Below are positions 1-5,129 of a DNA stretch of 6,822 nucleotides, piece by piece. The position numbers were made by a program, and so were the translations under genes. Source of the stretch: Bacteroidia bacterium (lineage in GTDB: Bacteria > Bacteroidota > Bacteroidia > Bacteroidales > Paludibacteraceae). The notes beneath the pieces are model-generated. The model was not told the DNA's origin. It worked only from the letters and a program-made list of their open reading frames with translations, and made no database searches. How positions within the stretch are numbered: the stretch's first letter is position 1; each line of letters starts with the position of its first letter. The DNA is taken from contig JAGKVE010000077.1 in the NCBI GenBank assembly GCA_021152555.1, positions 1 through 6,822 of the forward strand, written 5' to 3'.

Positions 1-59
1 AGCGGTGTCGGCTAAAGCCGCCTTGTCTATACCCACTCTCGCTTGCGCTCGTTCCCTTC

Positions 60-74
60 GCCCCCTTGGGGGGC
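60..74. repeat. G/C homopolymer stem-loop
   Basis: GCCCCC (60-65) pairs with GGGGGC (69-74) across a three-base loop, TTG. It is one of two G/C-run hairpins in this gene-free region; the other is at 267-282. No T-run follows on either strand, so it does not look like an ordinary terminator. Confidence 0.6.
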
Positions 75-106
75 ACAATAGTGATGGCCGTGCTCTCGGG
101 TAGGTC

Positions 107-168
107 GTGCGAGCGAGATGGCCTTAGATGATTTCGCTATCGCTCATCCAAGACCATCTCGCTCGCAC
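107..168. repeat. 15-bp perfect inverted repeat
   Basis: The left arm 107-121 (GTGCGAGCGAGATGG) is perfectly complementary to 154-168. The 32-base interior carries a weak inner stem, GATGA against TCATC. A stem this long and GC-rich would form readily in ssDNA or RNA. There is no coding context and no U-tract, so a DNA-structure role (priming, packaging or initiation) is more plausible than termination. Confidence 0.75.
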
Positions 169-190
169 TCCACCCCCCTGCCCCACCCTC

Positions 191-257
191 GCCGAAGGAG
201 AAAGCAAGCGTATGATCCTTCGCTTCGCTCAGTCATCCGCTTGCTTTCTCCTTCGGC
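191..257. repeat. 20-bp perfect inverted repeat
   Basis: Bases 191-210 are perfectly complementary to 238-257. After one mismatch (211/237) four further pairs form (212-215 with 233-236), giving about 24 pairs with a 17-base loop containing CTTCGCTTCGCTC. It is the longest perfect stem in the window. In a single-stranded genome this would be a dominant secondary structure, similar in scale to the packaging or minus-origin hairpins of filamentous phages. The function is inferred. Confidence 0.8.
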
Positions 258-266
258 TCCCGTGCG

Positions 267-282
267 CCCCCCCAAAGGGGGG
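267..282. repeat. G/C homopolymer stem-loop
   Basis: Seven C (267-273), AAA, then six G (277-282) form a 6-bp G/C stem. It mirrors the hairpin at 60-74, so the two long perfect stems at 107-168 and 191-257 are bracketed by G/C-run hairpins. Confidence 0.6.
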
Positions 283-342
283 TAGCTCCCATTTTCAATA
301 TGCTTTTCGGCAGTTTACTCAAAAAAGTAAAATTCGGGAAGT

Positions 343-359
343 CGCTCGCTACGCTCGCT
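343..359. repeat. Tandem CGCTCGCT repeat
   Basis: CGCTCGCT occurs at 343-350 and again at 352-359, one base apart, and is flanked by the 5-bp inverted pair GGGAA (336-340) and TTCCC (360-364). Related words occur at 40-50, 134-144, 158-166 and 221-230. It could be an iteron-like protein-binding site, but no such site is documented for this family to my knowledge. Confidence 0.4.
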
Positions 360-485
360 TTCCCTCATTTTATCCTTCATTTCTGTTACAACAAAATATA
401 AAAAACATAAACTATGTTAACACGAATTGTTAAAAACGTAAATCTTTTTACCAAAGTCATACCTAATTCATTACTACCTCATTAT

Positions 486-516
486 TTGCTCATATCAAAA
501 ACATTTTGTAATTTTG
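486..516 (+). promoter_or_regulatory. Promoter of the structural/lysis module
   Basis: TTG at 486-488, exactly 20 bases, then TAATTTTG at 509-516 match the Bacteroidota sigma consensus (TTG, 19-21 bp, TAnnTTTG). Transcription would start near 522-524, leaving a leader of about 100 nt before the start codon at 622. The leader holds a small hairpin (GTGGA 522-526 with TCCAC 530-534) and a second GGTGGA at 570-575 that could pair with the same TCCAC instead. Confidence 0.8.
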
Positions 517-621
517 CGGCGGTGGAGAATCCACTGCCCTGTCAGCCACGGCATACGTTAGGTCAGCTTGGTGGATGCATTAGTTGGCAGGATGATATTA
601 ATGTAATTATAATAATGTATT

Positions 622-1752
622 ATGGCTAAATCTAATTCTTTTTTCGGCCTTCGCCGAGGCAGTACTAAGTCTTTGACTTTCGCAGTCAATGATGGTATGC
701 AAATCACTAAGGACAGGGTTACGCAGGTAAAAAACCCACGCTCTAAAGCTCAGATGGCTCAGCGATGTTTGCTCAAGACTATCAGCTTGGCTTATTCATC
801 AATGAAGAGCATCCTCGACCACTCTTTTGAGGGAGTTACATACGGCGCTCTCTCGATGCGACATTTTCAGTCCATCAATTTTAACTTAGTCAGGGCAGCT
901 CGTTTCACCACTGCAAAGACCATTGGTTATGCAAAGTATGGTGACTCAACTCCAAACCTCGGTCAGTATGTAATTGCACAAGGCTCGCTCAGTCAGCCTA
1001 ACTTCCAAGCGTTCACAATTGGAGTGCAGGGAAGTGGCATTTCAATAGCCGTTTCAGACGTTACTACTGTTGCCGACTTCGCCACTAAGCTCGGCATCGG
1101 CCTTGGTGAGCTTATCACTATTTGCACACAGATTCAGTCAACGAAGAACGCAGTGGCATTTGCTTGGATTCGTTTCACATTGCCTAATGATGCAGCGGCA
1201 AACGTTTCTGACATTAAGGTGGAATCGAACCTTTCTGTAGAAGCTTCCTTCGTTAATGGTGTTTCGGCCGTTGTTTCTGTAGCTGACTTCGGAACAGACA
1301 CTGCAAAGGGAGCTCTTTATACTGCTATCCGTAGCAAGTACGGCGCTAACGGATGGATGCGTTCTAAAGCCGTTCTTAATCTCGTTACAGGTACACTTAC
1401 CTACGAGGACGAGTACAAAGAGGCTCTCCACACATACCCTACAGGCGAGGAATATCCTCTGAACGGCTCTGACGCTTCGGGCAATGGCGGAGGTGGTGGC
1501 GGTATAGAATATTACACCATCGCAGCATCTGCAGACATGGAAGGTTACAACGTCGTTGGTCCAGCTAAGGTAGTAGCTGGAACGGAAGCTGCATTCCATC
1601 TCACCAAGACGAGCGGTGGCCAGTTCGAGAAGTGTGACTGGATGGTTGATGGCCAAAAGAAGGGCACTACAAACTCTCCGGAACAGGAGTTCAAGTTTAC
1701 ACCAACTGCAAATTGCACGCTCGTGGCACAAATCTCTGAGGGTATTATATAG
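622..1752 (+). CDS. Putative major structural (coat) protein, DUF6266-like N-terminus, Ig-like tail
   Basis: This 376-residue protein is the first gene after the strongest-looking rightward promoter. Residues 8-50 (an FGLRRGS segment, then VKNPRSKAQMAQR at 36-48) resemble the N-terminal signature of Bacteroidota DUF6266-type proteins, where NPRT.AQ..QR is characteristic. A beta-rich middle follows (about 100-280). Then comes a glycine linker (287-294, GNGGGGGG) and a separate domain of about 80 residues (296-376), whose WMVDGQ and FTPTANCTLVAQ segments look Ig/PKD-like. There is no signal peptide or membrane segment, which argues against an inovirus-type major coat protein. Its length and its position ahead of the lysis genes make a virion structural role the best guess; the linker and Ig-like tail suggest a surface-exposed decoration. 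A minor spike or receptor-binding protein is the main alternative. The start at 622 follows an AT-rich leader; an ATG at 615 is out of frame. GC content is visibly higher than in the following genes. Confidence 0.7.
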   Translation: MAKSNSFFGLRRGSTKSLTFAVNDGMQITKDRVTQVKNPRSKAQMAQRCLLKTISLAYSSMKSILDHSFEGVTYGALSMRHFQSINFNLVRAARFTTAKTIGYAKYGDSTPNLGQYVIAQGSLSQPNFQAFTIGVQGSGISIAVSDVTTVADFATKLGIGLGELITICTQIQSTKNAVAFAWIRFTLPNDAAANVSDIKVESNLSVEASFVNGVSAVVSVADFGTDTAKGALYTAIRSKYGANGWMRSKAVLNLVTGTLTYEDEYKEALHTYPTGEEYPLNGSDASGNGGGGGGIEYYTIAASADMEGYNVVGPAKVVAGTEAAFHLTKTSGGQFEKCDWMVDGQKKGTTNSPEQEFKFTPTANCTLVAQISEGII

Positions 1753-1780
1753 TTCGTGAGTTGATAGTTATTTGTTATTT

Positions 1781-1806
1781 AGGGAAGTCTTTGGACTTCC
1801 CTTTAT
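1781..1806 (+). terminator. Hairpin after the structural gene, likely partial terminator
   Basis: AGGGAAGTC (1781-1789), loop TTTG (1790-1793) and GACTTCCCT (1794-1802) form a 9-bp stem followed by a short T-rich stretch. It lies 28 bases after the structural gene stop and 10 bases before the holin-like gene, and I see no new promoter between them. It probably works as an attenuating terminator that gives much coat and little lysis protein. The U-tract is weak, so mRNA 3'-end stabilisation is an alternative. Confidence 0.65.
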
Positions 1807-1815
1807 CATTTTACT

Positions 1816-2055
1816 ATGGATAAAAAAGCAGGACTACAATATTTTTGTGCGTGTTTGTTGATCATATCTTCGATATGTCTTGCATTCATAGTTTCGCTAA
1901 GTGTCGGAACTATCGAGACATCAATATTGATATACATCGCACAAGCATTTTTGTTAGCTGCATCAATATTTGGTTTGGATTATTATGTACGTAAGTTATT
2001 CGACATCCTCGAAACTAAGTCAAAATTGGACGATAGCCGAGTTAACCAAAACTAA
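1816..2055 (+). CDS. Holin-like small membrane protein
   Basis: This 79-residue protein has two predicted transmembrane helices, about residues 8-30 (LQYFCACLLIISSICLAFIV) and 36-56 (TSILIYIAQAFLLAASIFGL). A charged C-terminus follows (RKLFDILETKSKLDDSR). Small size, two membrane spans, a charged tail and a gene that overlaps the endolysin are the usual marks of a phage holin, which would permeabilise the inner membrane and let the endolysin reach the peptidoglycan. No specific holin family is recognised. The start directly follows the attenuating hairpin and fits the first hydrophobic helix. The call rests on topology and context, not on sequence similarity. Confidence 0.65.
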   Translation: MDKKAGLQYFCACLLIISSICLAFIVSLSVGTIETSILIYIAQAFLLAASIFGLDYYVRKLFDILETKSKLDDSRVNQN

Positions 2056-2407
2056 TTGTGGTTTAAGTAATGTTCCTTCATTGGAGCATATCTTAAACTT
2101 ACATTATGGTGTAGTTATGATATTGCAGCCATTAAGAGATTATTGTGGGTGCCCTCTCATTTGTAACTCTGCATTTCGTAGTGCAGAAGTTAATAAGGCA
2201 GTCGGCGGTGTGTCAAGCTCTCAGCATCTTAGCGGATGCGCAGCAGATATAAGAATTCCAGACAGCAAGAAAAAGCAGGTTTGGGATTTTCTTTCTAAGT
2301 GCAAGTACGTTGACCAAGCTCTTGGCGGTCATTCGTTCGTGCATATTTCTTGGAGTCCATTCAGGCAGCCGCGACAATTTTACAAACTTAACTATTACAA
2401 TTACTGA
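1985..2407 (+). CDS. Peptidase M15A family endolysin
   Basis: This 140-residue protein (from the ATG at 1985) matches phage-type M15A zinc peptidases, which cleave peptide cross-bridges of peptidoglycan. An N-terminal helix (NWTIAELTKTN, 14-24) resembles the usual start of the family. The core reads LQPLRDYCGCPLICNSAFRS (47-66), EVNKAVGGVSSSQHLSGCAADI (68-89) and FVHISW (118-123). The expected zinc ligands are present: His81 and Asp88 in SQHLSGCAAD, and His120 in VHIS; Asp110 of VDQ sits where the catalytic acid is expected. The gene overlaps the holin-like gene by 71 bases in another frame. An in-frame ATG at 1970 would add five residues, but 1985 fits the family start better. A later ATG (MILQ) would remove the conserved N-terminal helix. 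There is no signal peptide, so export would depend on the holin-like protein. Confidence 0.88.
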   Translation: MYVSYSTSSKLSQNWTIAELTKTNCGLSNVPSLEHILNLHYGVVMILQPLRDYCGCPLICNSAFRSAEVNKAVGGVSSSQHLSGCAADIRIPDSKKKQVWDFLSKCKYVDQALGGHSFVHISWSPFRQPRQFYKLNYYNY

Positions 2408-2408
2408 T

Positions 2409-2510
2409 ATGGAAAAGAAACGTTTTTGGATAAGAGTCATCAAAGCAATTGTTTGGGTATTCTTAGGAAGTTCGAGAAAACAGAAAAATGATGATGTTAA
2501 TAAGAATTAA
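2409..2510 (+). CDS. Smalltalk-like 33-residue membrane peptide
   Basis: The start codon lies one base after the endolysin stop, which suggests translational coupling. The peptide begins MEKKRFWIRVIKAIVWVFLG and ends in a charged tail (SSRKQKNDDVNKN). A basic N-terminus with an aromatic residue and one hydrophobic stretch resembles the 'smalltalk' peptides of Bacteroidota, which are about 30 residues long and typically sit beside phage-type cell-wall hydrolase genes. The match is by pattern and context only. It may be a lysis accessory (spanin-like, antiholin or pinholin); no function is established. The hydrophobic run of about 12 residues is short for a full transmembrane helix. Confidence 0.55.
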   Translation: MEKKRFWIRVIKAIVWVFLGSSRKQKNDDVNKN

Positions 2511-2558
2511 TATCTTGTTCAGTTTTTCGGATTTTATATCCTTCTTGTTACATAACTA

Positions 2559-2589
2559 TTGACAAGTATAAATTGTTTTTGTATCTTTG
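2559..2589 (+). promoter_or_regulatory. Promoter of the replication module
   Basis: TTG at 2559-2561, exactly 20 bases, then TATCTTTG at 2582-2589 is a full match to the Bacteroidota promoter pattern. The start point would be near 2595, so the ssb transcript has an unusually long leader of about 285 nt. No clear terminator separates it from the lysis genes ending at 2510, so read-through from upstream is possible. Confidence 0.85.
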
Positions 2590-2594
2590 CAGCG

Positions 2595-2878
2595 TCAAAC
2601 GTAAGGGCAACGCAGAGGTGCGACCCCGAGGATAGACAGATGGGTACAGAAAGTGTATCATTTGGAGGAGAGCGTTTTTGGAAAATTCCAATTACCTCTC
2701 CTCTTTTTGGAACTTTCTGCCGTCAATGATACACAATTTTTATTTTGGAATTTACAATTTACGATTCAAATTTGCGTACTCGATGGGAAAAATGGATGCT
2801 TTCTATGCCCATCCATGAAAAAACCTCTGTGATAGAATTTTAAGCACAACAATTTATAAACAATTAAAATTTATAGTT
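2595..2878 (+). promoter_or_regulatory. Long structured ssb leader, candidate regulatory RNA or origin
   Basis: The leader contains ordered complementary segments. A (CAGAAAGT, 2647-2654) pairs with A' (2712-2719), B (GTGTATCATT, 2653-2662) with B' (2725-2734), and C (GAGGAGAG, 2665-2672) with C' (2696-2703). An inner palindrome, TTGGAA/TTCCAA, lies at 2678-2691. The order A-B-C-C'-A'-B' makes A:A' and B:B' a pseudoknot or mutually exclusive. A second alternating set follows: GATGGG (2782-2787) and ATGGATG (2792-2798) compete for CCCATCCAT (2808-2816). CAGAGGT (2613-2619) can also pair at long range with ACCTCTG (2823-2829). Such alternatives suit a riboregulator or attenuator, or a replication-origin hairpin in ssDNA. 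I do not recognise it as a known Rfam family. Confidence 0.6.
2640..2729 (+). CDS. Possible 29-residue leader peptide
   Basis: An ATG at 2640 opens a 29-residue frame (beginning MGTESVSFGGERFWK, ending FGTFCRQ) whose TGA stop at 2727-2729 lies inside segment B' of the leader structure. Ribosomes on it would cross stems A, B, C, C' and A' and stop at B', which would be a neat arrangement for translation-coupled control. There is no clear ribosome site and the peptide matches nothing I recognise, so it may be a chance frame across a structured RNA. Confidence 0.25.
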   Translation: MGTESVSFGGERFWKIPITSPLFGTFCRQ

Positions 2879-3373
2879 ATGTTAAACGCAACACTTATAG
2901 GTAACTTAGGCGCAGATGCTGAGGTTAAGGTTTTAAACGGAAAGGAGTATCTTACTTTTCGAGTAGCTCACACAGAAAAATTCACCAAGCAGGATGGAAG
3001 CGTGGTAGAAGAAACAACGTGGTGTTCCTGCATTTCATCTTCTTTTACCAAGCTTCAACCATATCTGAAAAAAGGTTCGAAGGTTTTCGTTTCGGGTGAA
3101 CTTAAGCTCAGAGTCATTTATCGGCCACAAACAAAAGAAAACATAGTCGGAGTGAACATTAACTGCCGTCATATTGAGCTTTGCGGCACTAAGCCTGTAG
3201 AGACGACAATGCCAACGTTATTTACAAACGAAGGTATTGAGGTCGAAACTTCAATGGTGATGATACCTGTTACACCCATCCACGTAGGCACAGAGCTTAT
3301 TGATAGTCAACTTGCGAAGTATATTGTTAGTGACCAAGGCATAATTGAGAAAAAGGAAGTTATTGATATTTAA
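2879..3373 (+). CDS. ssb: Single-stranded DNA-binding protein (OB fold), no acidic tip
   Basis: This 164-residue protein has the canonical bacterial/phage SSB OB fold at residues 1-107. Key segments are MLNATLIGNLGADAEVK, YLTFRVAHTE, TTWCSC, KLQPYLKKGSKVFVSGELKL and VGVNINCRHIELCG. It would coat the displaced strand during rolling-circle replication, or the viral strand. The region after 110 is divergent, and the protein ends EKKEVIDI rather than in the acidic DDLPF/DDIPF-type tip that host SSBs use to recruit replication and repair proteins. It is first in the replication module, with rep 39 bases downstream across a G/C hairpin. The ATG at 2879 gives exactly the family N-terminus and follows an AT-rich stretch. 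Confidence 0.93.
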   Translation: MLNATLIGNLGADAEVKVLNGKEYLTFRVAHTEKFTKQDGSVVEETTWCSCISSSFTKLQPYLKKGSKVFVSGELKLRVIYRPQTKENIVGVNINCRHIELCGTKPVETTMPTLFTNEGIEVETSMVMIPVTPIHVGTELIDSQLAKYIVSDQGIIEKKEVIDI

Positions 3374-3377
3374 TTTT

Positions 3378-3399
3378 AGGGGGGTATGGCCCCCCTTTT
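3378..3399 (+). terminator. G6/C6 hairpin between ssb and rep, likely attenuator
   Basis: AGGGGGG (3378-3384), loop TATGG and CCCCCCT (3390-3396), then TTT, form a very stable 7-bp G/C stem with a short T-run. It begins four bases after the ssb stop and ends 13 bases before the rep start, with no promoter between. Partial termination here would make much SSB and little Rep, a ratio suited to ssDNA replication. Confidence 0.65.
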
Positions 3400-3400
3400 A

Positions 3401-3412
3401 AAATGATACACT
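3401..3412 (+). repeat. 12-bp inverted match to the ssb leader, abutting the rep start
   Basis: AAATGATACACT directly before the rep ATG (3413) is perfectly complementary to AGTGTATCATTT at 2652-2663 in the ssb leader. Ten of its bases also recur directly at 2725-2734. It could be an RNA pairing site that hides the rep ribosome-binding region, or a DNA operator bound by Rep or by the ribbon-helix-helix protein. Confidence 0.5.
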
Positions 3413-4648
3413 ATGAGAAGAGCAGTTAATTTAGATTGGTTAGAGATTTATTGCTTGGAGCCTTTAGAAGAGCCAAGAACAATCGAATATTACAAAGAAC
3501 AAGGTTACGATATAGTCAAGCGTGATTATGGCACACCTGTATATAGTGAGATGTTCACTATACGTAGAAACAAGAAGCCGTATATCGAGATACGCAGGGC
3601 ACCTCACTCTGTTTTGGGTAAAGGTGGTTTTATGCTTCCAAATGCTTGCCATATAAAGCTATGCAATGAATTTTTATATGGCGAGTCTCCAGTAGATGAA
3701 ATACGAGCCTTCATGGTTGCTAATGGTCTTGAATATAAATCAATTTCACGCATAGATATTTGCATGGATTTCAATGACTTTGAGGGTGATATATCAGTAA
3801 CAGATTTCATATCGTCTTATATGGAAGGTAAGATGAGCAAAATCAATCAAAACAAACTATGCGCTCATAGTGTTGATACTTGGACTTCAAGGGTATTCAA
3901 TTCTCTCAAATGGGGTGCACCTTCTTCTGCATTTTCTACTAAGCTTTATAACAAGACACAGGAGTTATTGGAGTGCGAAGATAAGCCTTGGATTAAGCAA
4001 GCGTGGATTGATGCAGGTTTGGATTTAACCAAAGACGTTTGGCGTATTGAGTTTTCTACTTCCTCAGAAGCTCAATCAAGAAAATCTAAAAAGGAAGCAG
4101 AGGTCTTTAAGTTGCATCTTTGCCACTTCGAGGATAGGGGCAAGGTTCTGATGCGTTTTTGGGAGCTTTATGAGAAGTATTTTGATTTTAGGAAAGTAGA
4201 ATGGATAGTCGGCAAAGATGGCGAGAAGAAATTGCAGCGTAAGGACAGATGCAGCCGACCTACTCTTTTGAAGGTCAATCTAAATGACATTGCTTATAAG
4301 CCTTCAAGGAATATAACCATTAAGAAGCGTCCAGACAGAGTTTATAAGATAATGATAAACAAATTGGAGAAGTTATTCGACACTCCTAACACTGAATCTA
4401 CTTACCTTGAAGCCTTCCGAGCTTTAATATTATTCCTAACAATTCGAATGAATTTGGAAATCAAGCAAGTGAAGATTAAAGGATATGAAGAAATGTTCAA
4501 GCTCGAAGCATACCGATATAGAATGTCTGAACTTGAACGAGAAGCGAAACTAACTGAAATAGAAAGGAAGGAAAGAGCACAATTTTGGAAGCTCGCTCAT
4601 AAATACGGATATTCAGTTCTACCATCCGACTTGGAGCTACCCTTCTGA
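3413..4648 (+). CDS. Rep_trans-type rolling-circle replication initiator
   Basis: This 411-residue protein has the layout of the 'replication initiation factor' (Rep_trans) family, which includes pT181-type plasmid Reps and inovirus RstA-like proteins that nick the origin through a tyrosine and start rolling-circle replication. Visible motifs, in order, are the metal/active-site strand ISRIDICMDF (111-120), WGAPSSAFSTKLYNKTQE (167-184) with the candidate nicking Tyr179, and VWRIEFSTSSEA (209-220). The C-terminal half is basic and helical, with a Lys/Glu-rich segment at about 365-395 that could bind DNA or partners. The last residues, SDLELPF, resemble the C-terminal tip of host SSBs. The gene follows ssb in the same module. 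The start at 3413 is supported by the N-terminal sequence and by the position just after the attenuator hairpin. The family call is by motif and context; the exact subfamily is uncertain. Confidence 0.85.
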   Translation: MRRAVNLDWLEIYCLEPLEEPRTIEYYKEQGYDIVKRDYGTPVYSEMFTIRRNKKPYIEIRRAPHSVLGKGGFMLPNACHIKLCNEFLYGESPVDEIRAFMVANGLEYKSISRIDICMDFNDFEGDISVTDFISSYMEGKMSKINQNKLCAHSVDTWTSRVFNSLKWGAPSSAFSTKLYNKTQELLECEDKPWIKQAWIDAGLDLTKDVWRIEFSTSSEAQSRKSKKEAEVFKLHLCHFEDRGKVLMRFWELYEKYFDFRKVEWIVGKDGEKKLQRKDRCSRPTLLKVNLNDIAYKPSRNITIKKRPDRVYKIMINKLEKLFDTPNTESTYLEAFRALILFLTIRMNLEIKQVKIKGYEEMFKLEAYRYRMSELEREAKLTEIERKERAQFWKLAHKYGYSVLPSDLELPF

Positions 4649-4650
4649 CA

Positions 4651-4688
4651 GGAAAACGTCCGTGCGGTAGTACGGACGCTCGATTTCC
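4651..4688 (+). terminator. Stem-loop after rep
   Basis: CGTCCGTGC (4657-4665), loop GGTA and GTACGGACG (4670-4678) form a 9-bp stem with one G-U pair. It is extended by GGAAA (4651-4655) with TTTCC (4684-4688) across a one-sided bulge. It begins two bases after the rep stop. No U-tract follows, so it may protect the mRNA end or attenuate rather than terminate fully. Confidence 0.5.
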
Positions 4689-4747
4689 AATCACCTATTT
4701 ATATTAAGCTAAGAGCGGACTAAAAGAAACATAAAAAGAAAAATACA

Positions 4748-5044
4748 ATGACACAGAAAATCTATTTTATCATGTTATTCTTGTTGGCAAATATAAAAAG
4801 GCCATATTGGGGTTTATTGTCAGACCAATCTACGATGGCATATTTTGGTACTCGCATCAATACTCAACTCAATGGTAGATGGCTATATGTCTGTTTTTGT
4901 TCAGACCAAGAAAAGGCAAAGTTTGATGCTTTAAAGATTTATCCCGATGCTCAGTGGGAGTGCGAGGATAATAGGTATCGGTTTTATGGGTTCAGACTGA
5001 ACATACCAAAGAAAAAGGAAGAAGAAGAAGAAATAGCGTTCTAA
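4748..5044 (+). CDS. Unknown 98-residue protein with SSB-tip-like C-terminus
   Basis: I do not recognise this protein. The start at 4748 follows an A-rich stretch (AAAAAGAAAAATACA) almost identical to that before the leftward 5294 start, which supports it as a Bacteroidota ribosome site. An internal Met30 (MAYFGTRINTQ) could be the true start, since residues 5-15 (IYFIMLFLLAN) otherwise form only a short hydrophobic segment. The core (30-87) is mixed alpha/beta and aromatic: NGRWLYVCF, DALKIYPDAQW, NRYRFYGFRLN. It ends KKKEEEEEIAF, an acidic run followed by a hydrophobic pair and Phe, much like an SSB tip. It is last in the replication module after rep, so an accessory replication role is plausible: recruiting host replisome proteins, or complementing the tip-less phage SSB. 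This is inference from one short motif and position. Confidence 0.65.
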   Translation: MTQKIYFIMLFLLANIKRPYWGLLSDQSTMAYFGTRINTQLNGRWLYVCFCSDQEKAKFDALKIYPDAQWECEDNRYRFYGFRLNIPKKKEEEEEIAF

Positions 5045-5052
5045 ATTTAGAC

Positions 5053-5128
5053 GCAGGGTCGGGGATGAGGATAAGCCCCAAGGCTCGTTACTCTCGCCTT
5101 GGTGCACGATCCTCATCTCCGCCCCTGC
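5053..5128. terminator. Large two-part hairpin between convergent modules
   Basis: The 20-base arms 5053-5072 and 5109-5128 pair with one mismatch and one G-T wobble. Inside them CCAAGGC (5078-5084) pairs with GCCTTGG (5096-5102) around an 11-base loop. The structure starts 8 bases after the rightward 98-residue gene and ends one base before the stop codon of the leftward ribbon-helix-helix gene. It is therefore placed as a bidirectional terminator; a T-run on the + strand (5139-5144) comes slightly late. Its size also suits a complementary-strand origin in a single-stranded genome. Confidence 0.7.
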
Positions 5129-5129
5129 T

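Larger units (their letters stand above)
1..485. other. Gene-free hairpin stack, candidate ssDNA origin/packaging region
   Basis: No convincing gene lies here; open frames through it are low-complexity and run through inverted repeats. The first 370 bases are GC-rich and hold consecutive hairpins: a small palindrome at 9-20, a G/C stem at 60-74, a 15-bp perfect stem at 107-168, a 20-bp perfect stem at 191-257, a second G/C stem at 267-282 and a 6-bp stem at 314-331. CGCTCG/TCGCT-like words recur between and within them. From about 365 the sequence turns AT-rich up to the structural-gene promoter. If the element is circular, this lies between the divergent leftward and rightward operons. In ssDNA phages such as M13 a comparable intergenic hairpin cluster holds the complementary-strand origin, the nick site and the packaging signal. 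Assigning any of those roles here is inference. Confidence 0.6.

Noticed and set aside
128..433. 101-residue rightward open frame in the GC-rich region
   Set aside because: It runs straight through both long inverted repeats, is rich in Pro/Ser/Arg from hairpin sequence, has no ribosome site or promoter and no recognisable domain.
414..629. 71-residue rightward open frame overlapping the structural-gene start
   Set aside because: The strong promoter at 486-516 lies inside it and its composition is not protein-like; it is leader sequence.
1138..1731. 197-residue leftward open frame within the structural gene
   Set aside because: Antisense shadow of a well-supported gene; Cys/Arg/Val-rich with no domain, no promoter and no matching operon.
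2310..2408. Longer N-terminal extension of the 33-residue peptide
   Set aside because: The upstream ATG lies in the endolysin coding region in another frame; the ATG at 2409, one base after the endolysin stop, gives the typical small-peptide start.
2213..2443. Leftward 76-residue frame over the endolysin
   Set aside because: Antisense to the M15 catalytic region, whose motifs are clear on the other strand.
3464..3810. Two leftward frames of 62 and 68 residues inside rep
   Set aside because: They overlap each other and the conserved Rep motifs on the other strand; no promoter or family resemblance.
2613..5073. Shared words (GAGGATA, GACCCC/GGGTC) between the ssb leader and the 5053-5128 hairpin
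   Set aside because: Matches are only 6-7 bases and not extended, which is within chance expectation for the window.
4497..5116. Leftward frames at 4497-4694 and 4931-5116
   Set aside because: They cross the rep end and the big hairpin, lie outside the leftward operon and contain low-complexity runs such as poly-Phe opposite the Glu run.
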